64,000 nt of DNA, taken from contig JAFTXZ010000009.1 of NCBI GenBank assembly GCA_017461385.1, forward strand, positions 17,524-81,523, read 5' to 3'. The DNA comes from Clostridia bacterium (GTDB lineage Bacteria > Bacillota > Clostridia > Oscillospirales > CAG-272). The position numbers and the translations under genes were made by a program. The notes under the pieces were generated by a model, which did no database searches, was not told the DNA's origin, and saw only the letters and a list, made by a program, of their open reading frames with translations. Of the stretch, positions 1 to 7,811 are shown piece after piece. Positions within the stretch are counted from its first letter, which is position 1. Every line of letters begins with the position of its first letter.

Positions 1-374
1 CACCCAAAGGCAACTACAAATATTAAATATCCAAACAATCCATAAACGATGCTTGGAATACCAGCAAGAGTTTCTGTTGCAACCTGAACGATTTTAACAA
101 ATCTTCCCTTGTTTCCTGTATATTCTACAAGAAATATAGCGCTTGCAATTCCAATAGGTACAGCAATGATAGAAGCAATTCCTACAAGTTGAAGCGTTCC
201 TACAAATGCAGGGAATATAGATGGATAATTTGTGTATTCTCCAAACAAAAGGTTAAAGGAAAGCTTATCAACACCATTTATTAGAACGTAAGCTACAACA
301 GCTAAAAGAGAAATTAGAGAAATAACAAGCGCGATTATGCAAATATATTTCAAAATGGAATAAAGCTTTCTCAT
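1..374 (-). CDS. pstA: Phosphate ABC transporter permease PstA (3' part cut by window edge)
   Basis: The visible 124 codons start at an ATG that overlaps the pstC stop by four bases (ATGA), so the two are translationally coupled. The translation has an N-terminal membrane segment, then a region matching the PstA/BPD_transp_1 permease core, including the ETLAGIPSIVYGLFG EAA-loop-like stretch that contacts the ATPase. PstA pairs with PstC to form the inner channel of the high-affinity phosphate importer, driven by PstB. The C-terminal part, and presumably pstB and phoU, lie to the left of the window. Identification rests on order in the operon and on the permease motif. Confidence 0.93.
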   Translation of the reverse strand, partial: MRKLYSILKYICIIALVISLISLLAVVAYVLINGVDKLSFNLLFGEYTNYPSIFPAFVGTLQLVGIASIIAVPIGIASAIFLVEYTGNKGRFVKIVQVATETLAGIPSIVYGLFGYLIFVVAFG

Positions 375-1279
375 TTGCTCTCACCTCGCTTTTCTTTCTT
401 TTCGGATTTATCCTTCTTCAACAATGAAAAGCTTACGTTCAAAATAAGCGTAAAGACAAACAATACAACACCTGTTGCGATTAGTGCTGAAAGAGCATCA
501 CCTTGTAGCTCAAGAGCCCCCATTGCAATATTGGCAGTTAGAGTTCTCACGCTTTGAAATATACTCTCTGGCATTTCAGGGCTTCCACCAATTACCATAA
601 TAACTGCCATAGTTTCGCCAATAGCTCGTCCTATTGCAAGAACTACCCCTGCAAGAATGCCACTCTTTGCAGAGGGCACCATAACCTTAAAGGTTGCTTG
701 CTCCTTTGTTGCACCAAGAGCTAAAGCTCCCTCGTAATAGGATGAGGGGACGCTATTCAAGGAATCGAGGCTTACACTAACAATAGTTGGTAAAATCATT
801 ATTCCAAGAACAAGGGATGCTGAAAGAATACCATAACCGACACCTGTGGGTGAAATGTAATCTCTGACAAACGGAACGATAATAGTCATTCCAAAAAGTC
901 CGAAAATAACAGAGGGTATGCCTGCTAGCAAATTTATCATTTGCCTTACCGGTGTAACAAGCCTTTTAGGACAAAATTTATACAATGCGATTGAGGTAAG
1001 AAGGCCTATTCCTACGCCGATGATAACCGAAAGGGCTGTAACGTATAAGGTGGCTACAATCATTGGGAAAATTCCATAGCTTGGATTATCAGCAACAGGT
1101 GCCCAATCACTGCCAAATAAAAATTCAGCAAATCCAGTTTTTGCTATAAATGGCACACCACTTACAAAAAGAAAGATTGTAATTGTTGCAAGCGCAAGAA
1201 TAGAAAAGATTGCACTGAAAAGGAAAACCCCATGCATTATCTTTTCTCGCGCACTTATAAATCTGTAAAGACTATTCAT
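371..1279 (-). CDS. pstC: Phosphate ABC transporter permease PstC
   Basis: A 302-aa integral membrane protein, normal length for PstC. It has about six predicted membrane segments, the permease EAA region with INLLAGIPSVIFGLFG around residues 115-130, and a typical C-terminal GRAIGETMAVIMVIGG segment. It forms the transmembrane channel of the phosphate importer with PstA. The gene lies one base downstream of pstS and overlaps pstA by four bases, so the three are one transcript read leftwards. Cytoplasmic C-terminus is Lys/Glu rich. No oddities were seen. Confidence 0.95.
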   Translation of the reverse strand: MNSLYRFISAREKIMHGVFLFSAIFSILALATITIFLFVSGVPFIAKTGFAEFLFGSDWAPVADNPSYGIFPMIVATLYVTALSVIIGVGIGLLTSIALYKFCPKRLVTPVRQMINLLAGIPSVIFGLFGMTIIVPFVRDYISPTGVGYGILSASLVLGIMILPTIVSVSLDSLNSVPSSYYEGALALGATKEQATFKVMVPSAKSGILAGVVLAIGRAIGETMAVIMVIGGSPEMPESIFQSVRTLTANIAMGALELQGDALSALIATGVVLFVFTLILNVSFSLLKKDKSEKKEKRGESK

Positions 1280-1280
1280 A

Positions 1281-2156
1281 TTATTTTGAAACGCCTGCCC
1301 AGGTCTTGATAGCGGAGTCGCCTGCGTCCTTGTTATAAATATTTTTTAGGTCCTCTAGAGAAATGCTGTCAAAGGTATTTTCTTTGTTAACAATTACAGC
1401 AATTCCGTCCTTTGCAACCCCGTAGTATGTGCAATTATCTGCTTTTGATGGATTGAAGTCTTCTGAAATCATTCCAAAGTCCGACACTCCGTTTTTAGCA
1501 TTGTTATAGCCTGTTCCGCTTCCACCACCAGCAACAGTGATTTTAACACCGTCCTGAATGCTTTCAAATTTCATAGCAAGCTTCTCCATAAGGGGAAGGA
1601 GAGAGGTTGAACCGGAAATATCAATTTCACCTGTTAGGCCGGGGATTACTGTATATGATGTAGTAGTGTCGTTTGTTGAAACGTATCCGTTATCTGTAAT
1701 AATTGCTTGTGCATCCGAGCTTTGAAGGAATGCGAAGAATGCTTTGTTCGCCTCATGGTTAATGGAGCTTTCTTGATAAACGATGTTTAGTGGTCTTGAA
1801 ATCTTGTAAGAGCCGTTTTTAATATTCTCAATTGTAGCTTCAACACCATCTACCTTAAGCATTTTAACCTCGTCGGTAATATAGCCAAGACTATCGTATC
1901 CAATTGCGAGAGGGTTGTTCTTCACCTCCACAAGCACAGATGCAGTATTTGAGGCAACGATAACACCGGAAATATCTGTTTTACCCTTAAGACCAATAAT
2001 TTCCATAAATGCTGATTTTGTTCCACTTCCGTCCTCACGGGTGACAACACTAATGTTTTTATTCTCATCAAATCTTGCGCCACCACAGGAGGTGAGTGCT
2101 CCGATAGAGCAGATGACGATTGCGAATGTAAGAATGAGTGCAAAAATTTTTTTCAT
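1281..2156 (-). CDS. pstS: Phosphate-binding lipoprotein PstS
   Basis: A 291-aa lipoprotein with a signal peptide and lipobox LTSC (Cys24). The mature part holds two related halves of a type II periplasmic binding fold: an SVVTREDGSGTKSAF stretch near residues 35-50 and an SGSTSLLPLMEKLA stretch with AGGGSGTGYNNA further on. These Ser/Gly-rich loops bind phosphate in PstS proteins. It would capture phosphate outside the membrane and hand it to PstC-PstA. An AAGGAG-like site precedes the ATG. It heads the pst operon and is probably phosphate-controlled through the upstream direct repeats at 2241-2267. Confidence 0.93.
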   Translation of the reverse strand: MKKIFALILTFAIVICSIGALTSCGGARFDENKNISVVTREDGSGTKSAFMEIIGLKGKTDISGVIVASNTASVLVEVKNNPLAIGYDSLGYITDEVKMLKVDGVEATIENIKNGSYKISRPLNIVYQESSINHEANKAFFAFLQSSDAQAIITDNGYVSTNDTTTSYTVIPGLTGEIDISGSTSLLPLMEKLAMKFESIQDGVKITVAGGGSGTGYNNAKNGVSDFGMISEDFNPSKADNCTYYGVAKDGIAVIVNKENTFDSISLEDLKNIYNKDAGDSAIKTWAGVSK

Positions 2157-2240
2157 TTTAATAATCTCCTTTTTTCATATTTTGCACCCTTATTGTATAT
2201 CGATACAAATATTCCAGCAATCATATTTTAGTTTGGTGAA

Positions 2241-2267
2241 TGTAACGTTTATGTAAAGTGGTTAAAA
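2241..2267 (-). promoter_or_regulatory. Candidate Pho box upstream of pstS
   Basis: Read on the minus strand, the region carries TTTACA and GTTACA hexamers whose starts are 11 bp apart, followed upstream by TTTTAA/TTAACC at about the same phase. Direct repeats of TTAACA-like hexamers with an 11-bp period are the known PhoP/PhoB recognition pattern. The distance to the pstS start (about 85-110 bp) fits an activator site. Closer to the gene is an interrupted TTGTAT-N4-ATACAA dyad at 2193-2208. Function is inferred. Confidence 0.45.
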
Positions 2268-2408
2268 ATGTGAGAAATTTCTAATCATAGGGTGCGTTAT
2301 AGCTCAATTGACCATAATCAAATTTTATCTAAAAGACGTTTGGAAGGATTGTAAAAAATGAAATCAGTGTGATATAATGTAATTATAATAAAACGGGAGG
2401 GACAGTCT

Positions 2409-3236
2409 ATGACAAAGAGAAAAGCATATCTTATTGTTTTGGGCGTGCTCGCAATTTGCCTCCTAATGCTTCTTTCGTGTAACGAGGAGAGCGTTACCCC
2501 TGCAAGTGTTGATATACTGAAAATCGGCAAGGCAGATTGCATAGTGATTAACACAGGCACAAAATTAGTAATGATAGACACAGGCGAGATTGAAAACCTA
2601 GACGATATTCATTTTTATATGAATAAAAAGGGATATGCGACAATAGACACTTTAATTCTTACCCACTACGACAAGGACCATATAGGTGGGGCAAGTGATA
2701 TTATTTCTACCTACAACGTAAAAGAGGTTATTGAAACAAGAATAACGGACAATAGCTATGAATATTATGATTACCATAACACAATGGAAGTATTGGGCAT
2801 AACACCGAAAAAGCTTAATGAGAGCTATTTATTTGAATATGATAGCTGTAAATTTACAATAGATATACCACGAAAGGACAAGTATGACGAAAAGCAGGAC
2901 AACAATTCCTCGCTAATTATATCTATGCAGTGTGGGAATACAAGCTTTCTTTTTTGTGGAGACGCTATGGAATTGAGGCTAAGCGAAATTATCGAGGATA
3001 ATATAGGTGTCTATGATTTTGTAAAGCTCCCGCATCACGGAAATTATTTAGACAATTATAAGGATTTTTTGGAAATGGCAAGACCAGCCTACTCAGTAAT
3101 AACAGATTCAAAGAAAAATCCAGCTGATGAAAAAACCCTCGGAATATTAGAGGAATATAATGTAAAAAGCTACGAAACGAGATATGGTACAGTGTCTGTT
3201 AAAACCGATGGAAAGGTAATTACAGTTGAACAATAA
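2409..3236 (+). CDS. Metallo-beta-lactamase-fold lipoprotein, ComEC C-domain type
   Basis: A 275-aa protein with an N-terminal hydrophobic segment and lipobox-like LLSC (Cys24), so probably a membrane-anchored extracellular lipoprotein. The body is a metallo-hydrolase fold: LTHYDKDHIGG (residues 84-94) is the HxxxDH metal motif, SSLIISMQCGNTSFLFCGDA supplies the later Asp, and KLPHHGN the His. This matches the stand-alone ComEC/Rec2-like hydrolase family, proposed to be nucleases or phosphodiesterases; the substrate is unknown. A GGGAGG site precedes the ATG, and a strong terminator follows. It stands alone between minus-strand genes. Confidence 0.8.
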   Translation: MTKRKAYLIVLGVLAICLLMLLSCNEESVTPASVDILKIGKADCIVINTGTKLVMIDTGEIENLDDIHFYMNKKGYATIDTLILTHYDKDHIGGASDIISTYNVKEVIETRITDNSYEYYDYHNTMEVLGITPKKLNESYLFEYDSCKFTIDIPRKDKYDEKQDNNSSLIISMQCGNTSFLFCGDAMELRLSEIIEDNIGVYDFVKLPHHGNYLDNYKDFLEMARPAYSVITDSKKNPADEKTLGILEEYNVKSYETRYGTVSVKTDGKVITVEQ

Positions 3237-3263
3237 AAAAGTGCTCTTAAAGCACTTTTTTTT
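3235..3263 (+). terminator. Intrinsic terminator after the metallo-hydrolase gene
   Basis: Stem AAAAGTGCT / AGCACTTTT with a 5-nt loop, followed by a run of T residues, directly after the stop codon. Confidence 0.85.
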
Positions 3264-3311
3264 GTTTAATTCAGACACTTGGTAAGAGATTTTTTGCTAA
3301 AGGGCAGATGA

Positions 3312-3941
3312 TTACTCGCCTTTTTCATATCTTAAAAGCTCACAAAGCAGATTGTTATCTCTATGGGCATCAATGCTAGTGTATTTCCCTCGCTTACCGA
3401 TTTTCAAAAGCTTGCCGACGTGAAAATAACCAAACAAAAAGGGAGGCACGTGAGTAACTAAATCATCAATGTTTCTTATAACCAAAAAGTTTTCCCAACG
3501 CGAGGTTATTGACCTGAGTCTAAGCCCCCATAGAACACGAGGTGCTCCAAAGCCAAACCCAAAAATATTTTCTCTCAAATCAATTCTGTTATACCAAATA
3601 TATTCATAGCAAAGGGTAGCAAGGGCTCCACCGTGTGAATAGCCGATTACATAGATTTTTTCAAGGGACGTGTCTGAAATATATCGCCCAACTGCACTCT
3701 CCATGCTTTTCCAGACCTTCAGAAATCCTCTGTGAGCGAGCCACACGACTCGTCCCATTCTTTTATACGGCTTTGCAGGAAAATCAAGATTATTTTTCCA
3801 GTCAATCTTACCATTTGACCCCTGAAAATATATGTATAAGCTATTGCAAATACGCCTGATGGCGTAATCGCCACACTCACCGATGCTTGTATAAGTTATG
3901 TGAGTACAATTGTAAAACATTTTTGAAAGGGTAAGCTCCAT
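3312..3941 (-). CDS. Class 3 (alpha/beta-hydrolase) lipase-like protein
   Basis: A 209-aa protein without a signal peptide. It carries the nucleophile elbow GYSHGGA (Ser102), followed by FGAPR, both typical of lipase class 3. A later NIDDLVTHVPP segment could give the catalytic Asp, and a C-terminal His is plausible (HVG near residue 175). Shorter than most lipase_3 proteins, it lacks an obvious lid. Substrate is unknown; intracellular acylglycerol or ester hydrolysis is the best guess. The start is supported by GGGAGGT upstream. It follows the SPFH gene on the same strand but a strong terminator lies between them. Confidence 0.75.
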   Translation of the reverse strand: MELTLSKMFYNCTHITYTSIGECGDYAIRRICNSLYIYFQGSNGKIDWKNNLDFPAKPYKRMGRVVWLAHRGFLKVWKSMESAVGRYISDTSLEKIYVIGYSHGGALATLCYEYIWYNRIDLRENIFGFGFGAPRVLWGLRLRSITSRWENFLVIRNIDDLVTHVPPFLFGYFHVGKLLKIGKRGKYTSIDAHRDNNLLCELLRYEKGE

Positions 3942-3961
3942 CTGTTACCTCCCAGTGATAA

Positions 3962-3999
3962 AAAATGCAGAGAATGGAAAAACCACTCTCTGCATTTTA
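3962..3999 (-). terminator. Intrinsic terminator of the SPFH gene
   Basis: A perfect 12-bp stem (AAAATGCAGAGA / TCTCTGCATTTT) with a 13-nt loop lies just downstream of the SPFH stop. On the minus strand it ends in a T run. Confidence 0.85.
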
Positions 4000-4026
4000 T
4001 TATATGCTTTAGCGTCGCTTTTGCTC

Positions 4027-5127
4027 TTATGGCTGTGGGGTTGGAACTACAACTGTTGCACCACTGTCGGTCATAACGCTTGGAAGCTTTCCGTCCCACT
4101 TGTTAAGGTATTCAAGATACTTTAGGTATTCTGAAATTAGCTTAATCTCGTCAGCACTCTTGCCATCAAAGTTGATTTCGTATTCAACAGCAGTTGTTCC
4201 GTCCTCAAGAGTGATATCCTTTGAATCGATCTTGAAGCCTAGAGAACGAGCAACCTCGATGGATTTTAGCTTAATAGCCTCTGCCTCAGCCTCTGCAATC
4301 TTAATTTGTGCCTCGGCATCAGCCTCAGCCTGTGCAAGCTTAGCCTGTGCGTTTAGCTTGGCAACCTCAAGCTCCTTTTCTGCGTTTACAATAGCCGTTT
4401 CCTTTTCGTATTCAGCCTTTAGCTTTTCCTGCTCGGCAATCATTTTGTTTTCAACCGTTGCCTCAAAGGCGTCTGAGAAGTCGATGTTAACAAGAACTAC
4501 AGCTACAATATCAACGTAGTAGTTTTCATCAATTGCTTGCTTTATTTTAGCCTCTACCTCTGGAGAAATGGAAGAACGTGTTTCAATAATTGACATAGCA
4601 GAGTAGTTTGAAAGAACACTCTTTGCCTTTTCAATAGAAACGCTTTGAATTCTGTTTCCTAGGGTTGAAAGGTTTCCGTATTTGTTTGCAATTTCAACAG
4701 CCTTTGATGAATCAATTTGCCATTGTATTGTCATAACAACGTCCATAGTTTGCGCATCCTTTGAGTATGCAGCGGTAGTAATCTCGGAATTTTGAACTCT
4801 TGCATCATAAATCTCGTAGGCTTCTGTTAGCCAGAAATCAAAATATGTACCGGATGTTCGTACGCCTCGTGCCTCTCCAAGATGCTTAACAACGGCAATC
4901 TCACCGGTATCAACCGTATGGAAGCTTGGCGGAACGATAATAAAGATAACTAGTGCCACACAAGCAATAATTAGCGCTACCTTTTCGCTAGTACCAAGAG
5001 GCACCGCCACATCCTTAGCGCTTTTTCCGTAGCTTTTCTTTTCCTTTGAATGCTTGACAATCACAAAGGCAAGACAGCCTCCCATAACTGCAAACAATAA
5101 AAAACCAACTAAAAATCCAATTTGCAT
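4027..5127 (-). CDS. SPFH/band 7 (prohibitin-like) membrane protein
   Basis: A 366-aa protein with two hydrophobic segments (residues about 3-20 and 50-70), then a band 7/SPFH domain beginning at VDTGEIAVVKHLGEARG. A long Ala/Glu/Lys-rich helix (about residues 220-295) should form the coiled coil through which SPFH proteins oligomerise. It ends in a Pro-rich tail. Relatives (HflK/C, prohibitins, flotillins) organise membrane microdomains and modulate FtsH-type proteases; a link to ftsH at 9184 is only a suggestion. The gene is monocistronic, with an AGGAGG site before the start and its own terminator. Confidence 0.88.
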   Translation of the reverse strand: MQIGFLVGFLLFAVMGGCLAFVIVKHSKEKKSYGKSAKDVAVPLGTSEKVALIIACVALVIFIIVPPSFHTVDTGEIAVVKHLGEARGVRTSGTYFDFWLTEAYEIYDARVQNSEITTAAYSKDAQTMDVVMTIQWQIDSSKAVEIANKYGNLSTLGNRIQSVSIEKAKSVLSNYSAMSIIETRSSISPEVEAKIKQAIDENYYVDIVAVVLVNIDFSDAFEATVENKMIAEQEKLKAEYEKETAIVNAEKELEVAKLNAQAKLAQAEADAEAQIKIAEAEAEAIKLKSIEVARSLGFKIDSKDITLEDGTTAVEYEINFDGKSADEIKLISEYLKYLEYLNKWDGKLPSVMTDSGATVVVPTPQP

Positions 5128-5304
5128 AATATAATCCTCCTTTTTGCAAAATGTCCTTATAAAAAGTATATCTCGTTTTTAGTCCTTTGTCAATAAAAAT
5201 ACGACAGAGACTACATTATATTTATAATAAAAAAGCTTACAAACCTCTTGTATTTTAAGCTAAATGGTGATATCATTTAATTATTAATGATAGAGGAGAA
5301 AAAT

Positions 5305-6456
5305 ATGTACACCTTTAAGGATTTAGAAAAATATTTAGACACCATATTGGTCAAGGAGGGTGTCCCTGGCTTTGACTGTAAAATATACCACAAGGGCAAG
5401 GAGGTTTTTCGTCATTTCAATGGCTTTTCCGACAGAGAGCAGGGAATAAAAATGAATGGCGAGGAATATTACTACATATATTCTGCATCTAAGCCGATTA
5501 CATGCGCAGCAGCGCTTCACGCCTTTGAGGAGGGAGCGTTTCTTCTTCACGAGCCGGTTTGGTGGTATCTACCTGAATTTAAGGATTGCAAGGTTAAGCA
5601 AAAGCAACCAGATGGAAGCGAAAAATTAGTGCCACTTGATAAGGAAATTAGAATTCAAGACCTTTTTTCAATGTCTGCAGGGCTTAACTATAACTGCGAA
5701 AGCGAGCAGATAAGAGAGGTAGTTGCAAAAACAAATGGCAAGGCTCCTACAAGAGAGGTTATAAAGGGCATTGCGAAAATGCCACTGGAATTTCAACCAC
5801 GAGAGGATTTTTGCTATAGCCTTTGCCACGACGTGCTTGCGTGTCTTGTTGAGGTGGCAACGAAAACTCGTTTTCAGGACTACGTTAAAAGGGTAATCTT
5901 TGACAAGCTGGGAATGGATAAGACCACCTATAGAATAAATGATGAAATTCTTTCCAAAATGATGCAACAGTATCGCTACAATTATGAGGCAGGCAAGGCT
6001 GAACTGGTAGGAAAGAAAAACGACTATATTTTTGGCACTGAATACGACAGTGGCGGGGCAGGAATCATTACAACCATGGATGACTATTCAAAGTTTGCTT
6101 ACGCTATGGCACATGGTGGCGTTGGAATGAACGGGGCAAGAATCCTTTCAAAATCCACCATTGACCTTATGAGAACTAACGTTTTAGACGGCAAGCGCCT
6201 TGAAACCTTTAGAACCTGGAATTCAAACGTTGGCTACGGTTACGGCTTTGGGGTTAGAACTAAAATAGACCAAGGTCTAGGTGGAAGCTTAACCTCGATT
6301 GGAGAATTTGGCTGGGATGGCGCAGCAGGAACGCTCGTTTCCATCGACCCAGACAGAGAGCTTTCGATAGTTTATATGCAACAAATGCTCAATCCACTCC
6401 ACGAGGTAACTCACCCAAGAATTAAAAATTTGACCGTTTTAGCACTGGGATATTAA
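5305..6456 (+). CDS. Serine hydrolase, class C beta-lactamase/esterase family
   Basis: The start at 5305 is preferred over an in-frame ATG at 5287 because GAGGAG at 5292-5297 is correctly spaced; this gives 383 aa. There is no signal peptide, so it is probably cytoplasmic. The catalytic SxxK motif is SASK (Ser60, Lys63), set in a typical YYIYSASKPIT context. The second motif is YSL (Tyr171), where class C beta-lactamases have YxN, so this is more likely an esterase or peptidase of the family than an antibiotic-hydrolysing enzyme. Later DSGGAGIITTMDDYSKF and GWDGAAGT are family features. Monocistronic, with its own terminator. Confidence 0.85.
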   Translation: MYTFKDLEKYLDTILVKEGVPGFDCKIYHKGKEVFRHFNGFSDREQGIKMNGEEYYYIYSASKPITCAAALHAFEEGAFLLHEPVWWYLPEFKDCKVKQKQPDGSEKLVPLDKEIRIQDLFSMSAGLNYNCESEQIREVVAKTNGKAPTREVIKGIAKMPLEFQPREDFCYSLCHDVLACLVEVATKTRFQDYVKRVIFDKLGMDKTTYRINDEILSKMMQQYRYNYEAGKAELVGKKNDYIFGTEYDSGGAGIITTMDDYSKFAYAMAHGGVGMNGARILSKSTIDLMRTNVLDGKRLETFRTWNSNVGYGYGFGVRTKIDQGLGGSLTSIGEFGWDGAAGTLVSIDPDRELSIVYMQQMLNPLHEVTHPRIKNLTVLALGY

Positions 6457-6457
6457 T

Positions 6458-6488
6458 AAAAAAGCAAGAGCTCGCTCTTGCTTTTTTT
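6458..6488 (+). terminator. Intrinsic terminator after the serine hydrolase
   Basis: Near-perfect stem AAAAAGCAAGAGC / GCTCTTGCTTTTT with a 2-nt loop and T run, two bases after the stop codon. Confidence 0.85.
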
Positions 6489-6565
6489 GTGTAAAAATAG
6501 ATAAAAATAGGTAACTTTAGGTAGAAAATAACCCTAAAAAGATTAAAAAATATGCATTCACAAGG

Positions 6566-6637
6566 AGTCTAAATGAAATTTATTCACTAATAACCTGAAA
6601 AGTAGTGAATAACTTGAAAAATTATTCATTTTAGACT
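6566..6637. repeat. Nested inverted repeats
   Basis: An outer imperfect pair (AGTCTAAATGAA at 6566-6577; TTCATTTTAGACT at 6625-6637) encloses a perfect 10-bp pair (TTATTCACTA at 6580-6589; TAGTGAATAA at 6603-6612). The inner arms are themselves DnaA-box-like. Confidence 0.7.
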
Positions 6638-6850
6638 TTTGCCTTTATTCACCGAAAAATCAAATTGTTAATTTTTTAAGAATTTTGCTCCTCCTCAAAA
6701 ATGTTAGTTTGCTAAGTATATTTGTATAGTTTCAACAAAGATATTAGACAAGTGTCTTTTGTGCGGAAAACCAAAAAAAGACGTGGAAAAAATCTTCGGG
6801 GTGTGGAAAACCTAGTGGAAAACGTGGAAAAGTCAAGCATTTTCAAGCAA

Positions 6851-6897
6851 ACTTTTCAACTTTTCCACTATTGCACCCCGTGGAAAAGTTGAAAAGT
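6851..6897. repeat. Perfect 18-bp inverted repeat
   Basis: ACTTTTCAACTTTTCCAC at 6851-6868 is matched exactly by its reverse complement at 6880-6897 across an 11-nt spacer. Each arm contains a TTTTCCAC DnaA-like box. There is no adjoining T run, so it does not look like a terminator. Confidence 0.85.
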
Positions 6898-7022
6898 AGG
6901 GTAGTATTTTACTCAAATGCCAAAAATCGGAGGTGTAGAAAAATAAAAAATTTGAAAAAATCTGTTGACATGAATATATTCACAAAACCAAATTTTTTGG
7001 CAGTGAATAATTTGTCGAATAT

Positions 7023-7268
7023 TCAGTTTGCACAAAAAAGCAGTCTGAAAAGTATGTAGGCGCCACAACCTAAATAAATGAAGCCCGATGTCAAAAGCTG
7101 TTCAATTATTTGATCCTTCATAGGTAAAACGTATAACTGCTCAAAGCGTGTATTCGGGCACAAAAAAAGCTCAATTACGAATAAACAGCCCAAAATCATA
7201 GCGATAGACATAACCTTGAGGGTGCAAAATACGTATTGCATATCTTCCTTTTCTAGCCTGTTGTTCAT
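7023..7268 (-). CDS. Small two-helix membrane protein of unknown function
   Basis: An 81-aa protein with two predicted membrane helices (about residues 13-33 and 57-78) separated by a polar loop. A strong AAGGGGGGA ribosome binding site lies 5-6 nt before the ATG, which supports a real gene. I recognise no family. It abuts the DnaA-box-rich region, and its stop lies 12 bp from the last box. No neighbour on the same strand is close enough to share its transcript. Confidence 0.55.
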   Translation of the reverse strand: MNNRLEKEDMQYVFCTLKVMSIAMILGCLFVIELFLCPNTRFEQLYVLPMKDQIIEQLLTSGFIYLGCGAYILFRLLFCAN

Positions 7269-7457
7269 CTGATCCCCCCTTACTTAAAAGTTTATCAAAC
7301 CCATGTAGAATAAGCAAGGTACAATATTTTCCAATTCAAATTTCCATTTGTGGATTGAAGCTTGAAATAACATTCTGGTGGTATGTATAAGCTTGTGATT
7401 TAAGGAAAAGGACGGTTTTCATTGTAGAATTTTGTCATAAAGCCAGTGGAGGTTATT

Positions 7458-7712
7458 ATGATAAGTAGGGATAAGGTGTATTGTGGCAAGGAGCAGAAAA
7501 TTATTCTTGAAATTCAAAATGGTAGGTTTTCTATCCTTATGGAGGAAAAGGATAAATACGGTAGTAAAAGGTATTTAGTAGAGGATATTGCAAAGGAATA
7601 TAGGGTGGCTTTGAGCATATTTGAAGAAATATGTAGCCTTGAAATTGATGGAGAAAACCTAAGGGAGGCAGTATATGAGCTCCTATCTAAAAGAAATATG
7701 TTGAACGTGTGA
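7458..7712 (+). CDS. Small protein of unknown function
   Basis: A longer frame begins with GTG at 7446, but GGAGG at 7448-7452 sits at the right distance from ATG 7458, giving 84 aa. The product is charged and mostly predicted alpha/beta, beginning MISRDKVYCG and including EDIAKEYRVALSIFEEIC. No membrane segment or known motif was seen. It ends in a good intrinsic terminator, so it is a single-gene unit ahead of tilS. Function unknown. Confidence 0.6.
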   Translation: MISRDKVYCGKEQKIILEIQNGRFSILMEEKDKYGSKRYLVEDIAKEYRVALSIFEEICSLEIDGENLREAVYELLSKRNMLNV

Positions 7713-7745
7713 AAAACCGCTGAAATATGCGGTTTTTATTTTTTT
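7712..7745 (+). terminator. Intrinsic terminator
   Basis: Perfect stem AAAAACCGC / GCGGTTTTT with an 8-nt loop and following T-rich run, overlapping the stop of the small gene before it. Confidence 0.85.
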
Positions 7746-7811
7746 GCTATTGCAATTCAATAAAAAATATAGTATTATGATAAAGATAAAAAGAAATTGA
7801 GGATATATATA

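Larger units (their letters stand above)
6491..7022. other. DnaA-box-rich AT-rich intergenic region (candidate replication origin or DnaA-binding locus)
   Basis: No convincing gene lies here. The stretch holds nonamers close to the DnaA box TTATNCACA. TTATTCACT occurs at 6580 (+), 6604-6612 (-) and 7002-7010 (-), TTATTCACC at 6645, and ATATTCACA at 6976. The TTTTCCAC type occurs as TTTTCCACA at 6802-6810 (-), TTTTCCACT at 6814-6822 (-) and 6861 (+), and TTTTCCACG at 6782-6790, 6823-6831 and 6879-6887 (all -). Two sets of dyads are embedded. Genes to the right (7458-25397) all read rightwards, away from it. dnaA is not in the window, so origin function is an inference. Confidence 0.5.

Noticed and set aside
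6782-6897. CRISPR-like GTGGAAAA repeats
   Set aside because: Spacing is irregular, orientations are mixed and the unit matches DnaA boxes.
6871-7059. 62-aa plus-strand ORF
   Set aside because: It starts in the loop of the 18-bp dyad without a ribosome binding site and runs through the DnaA-box region.
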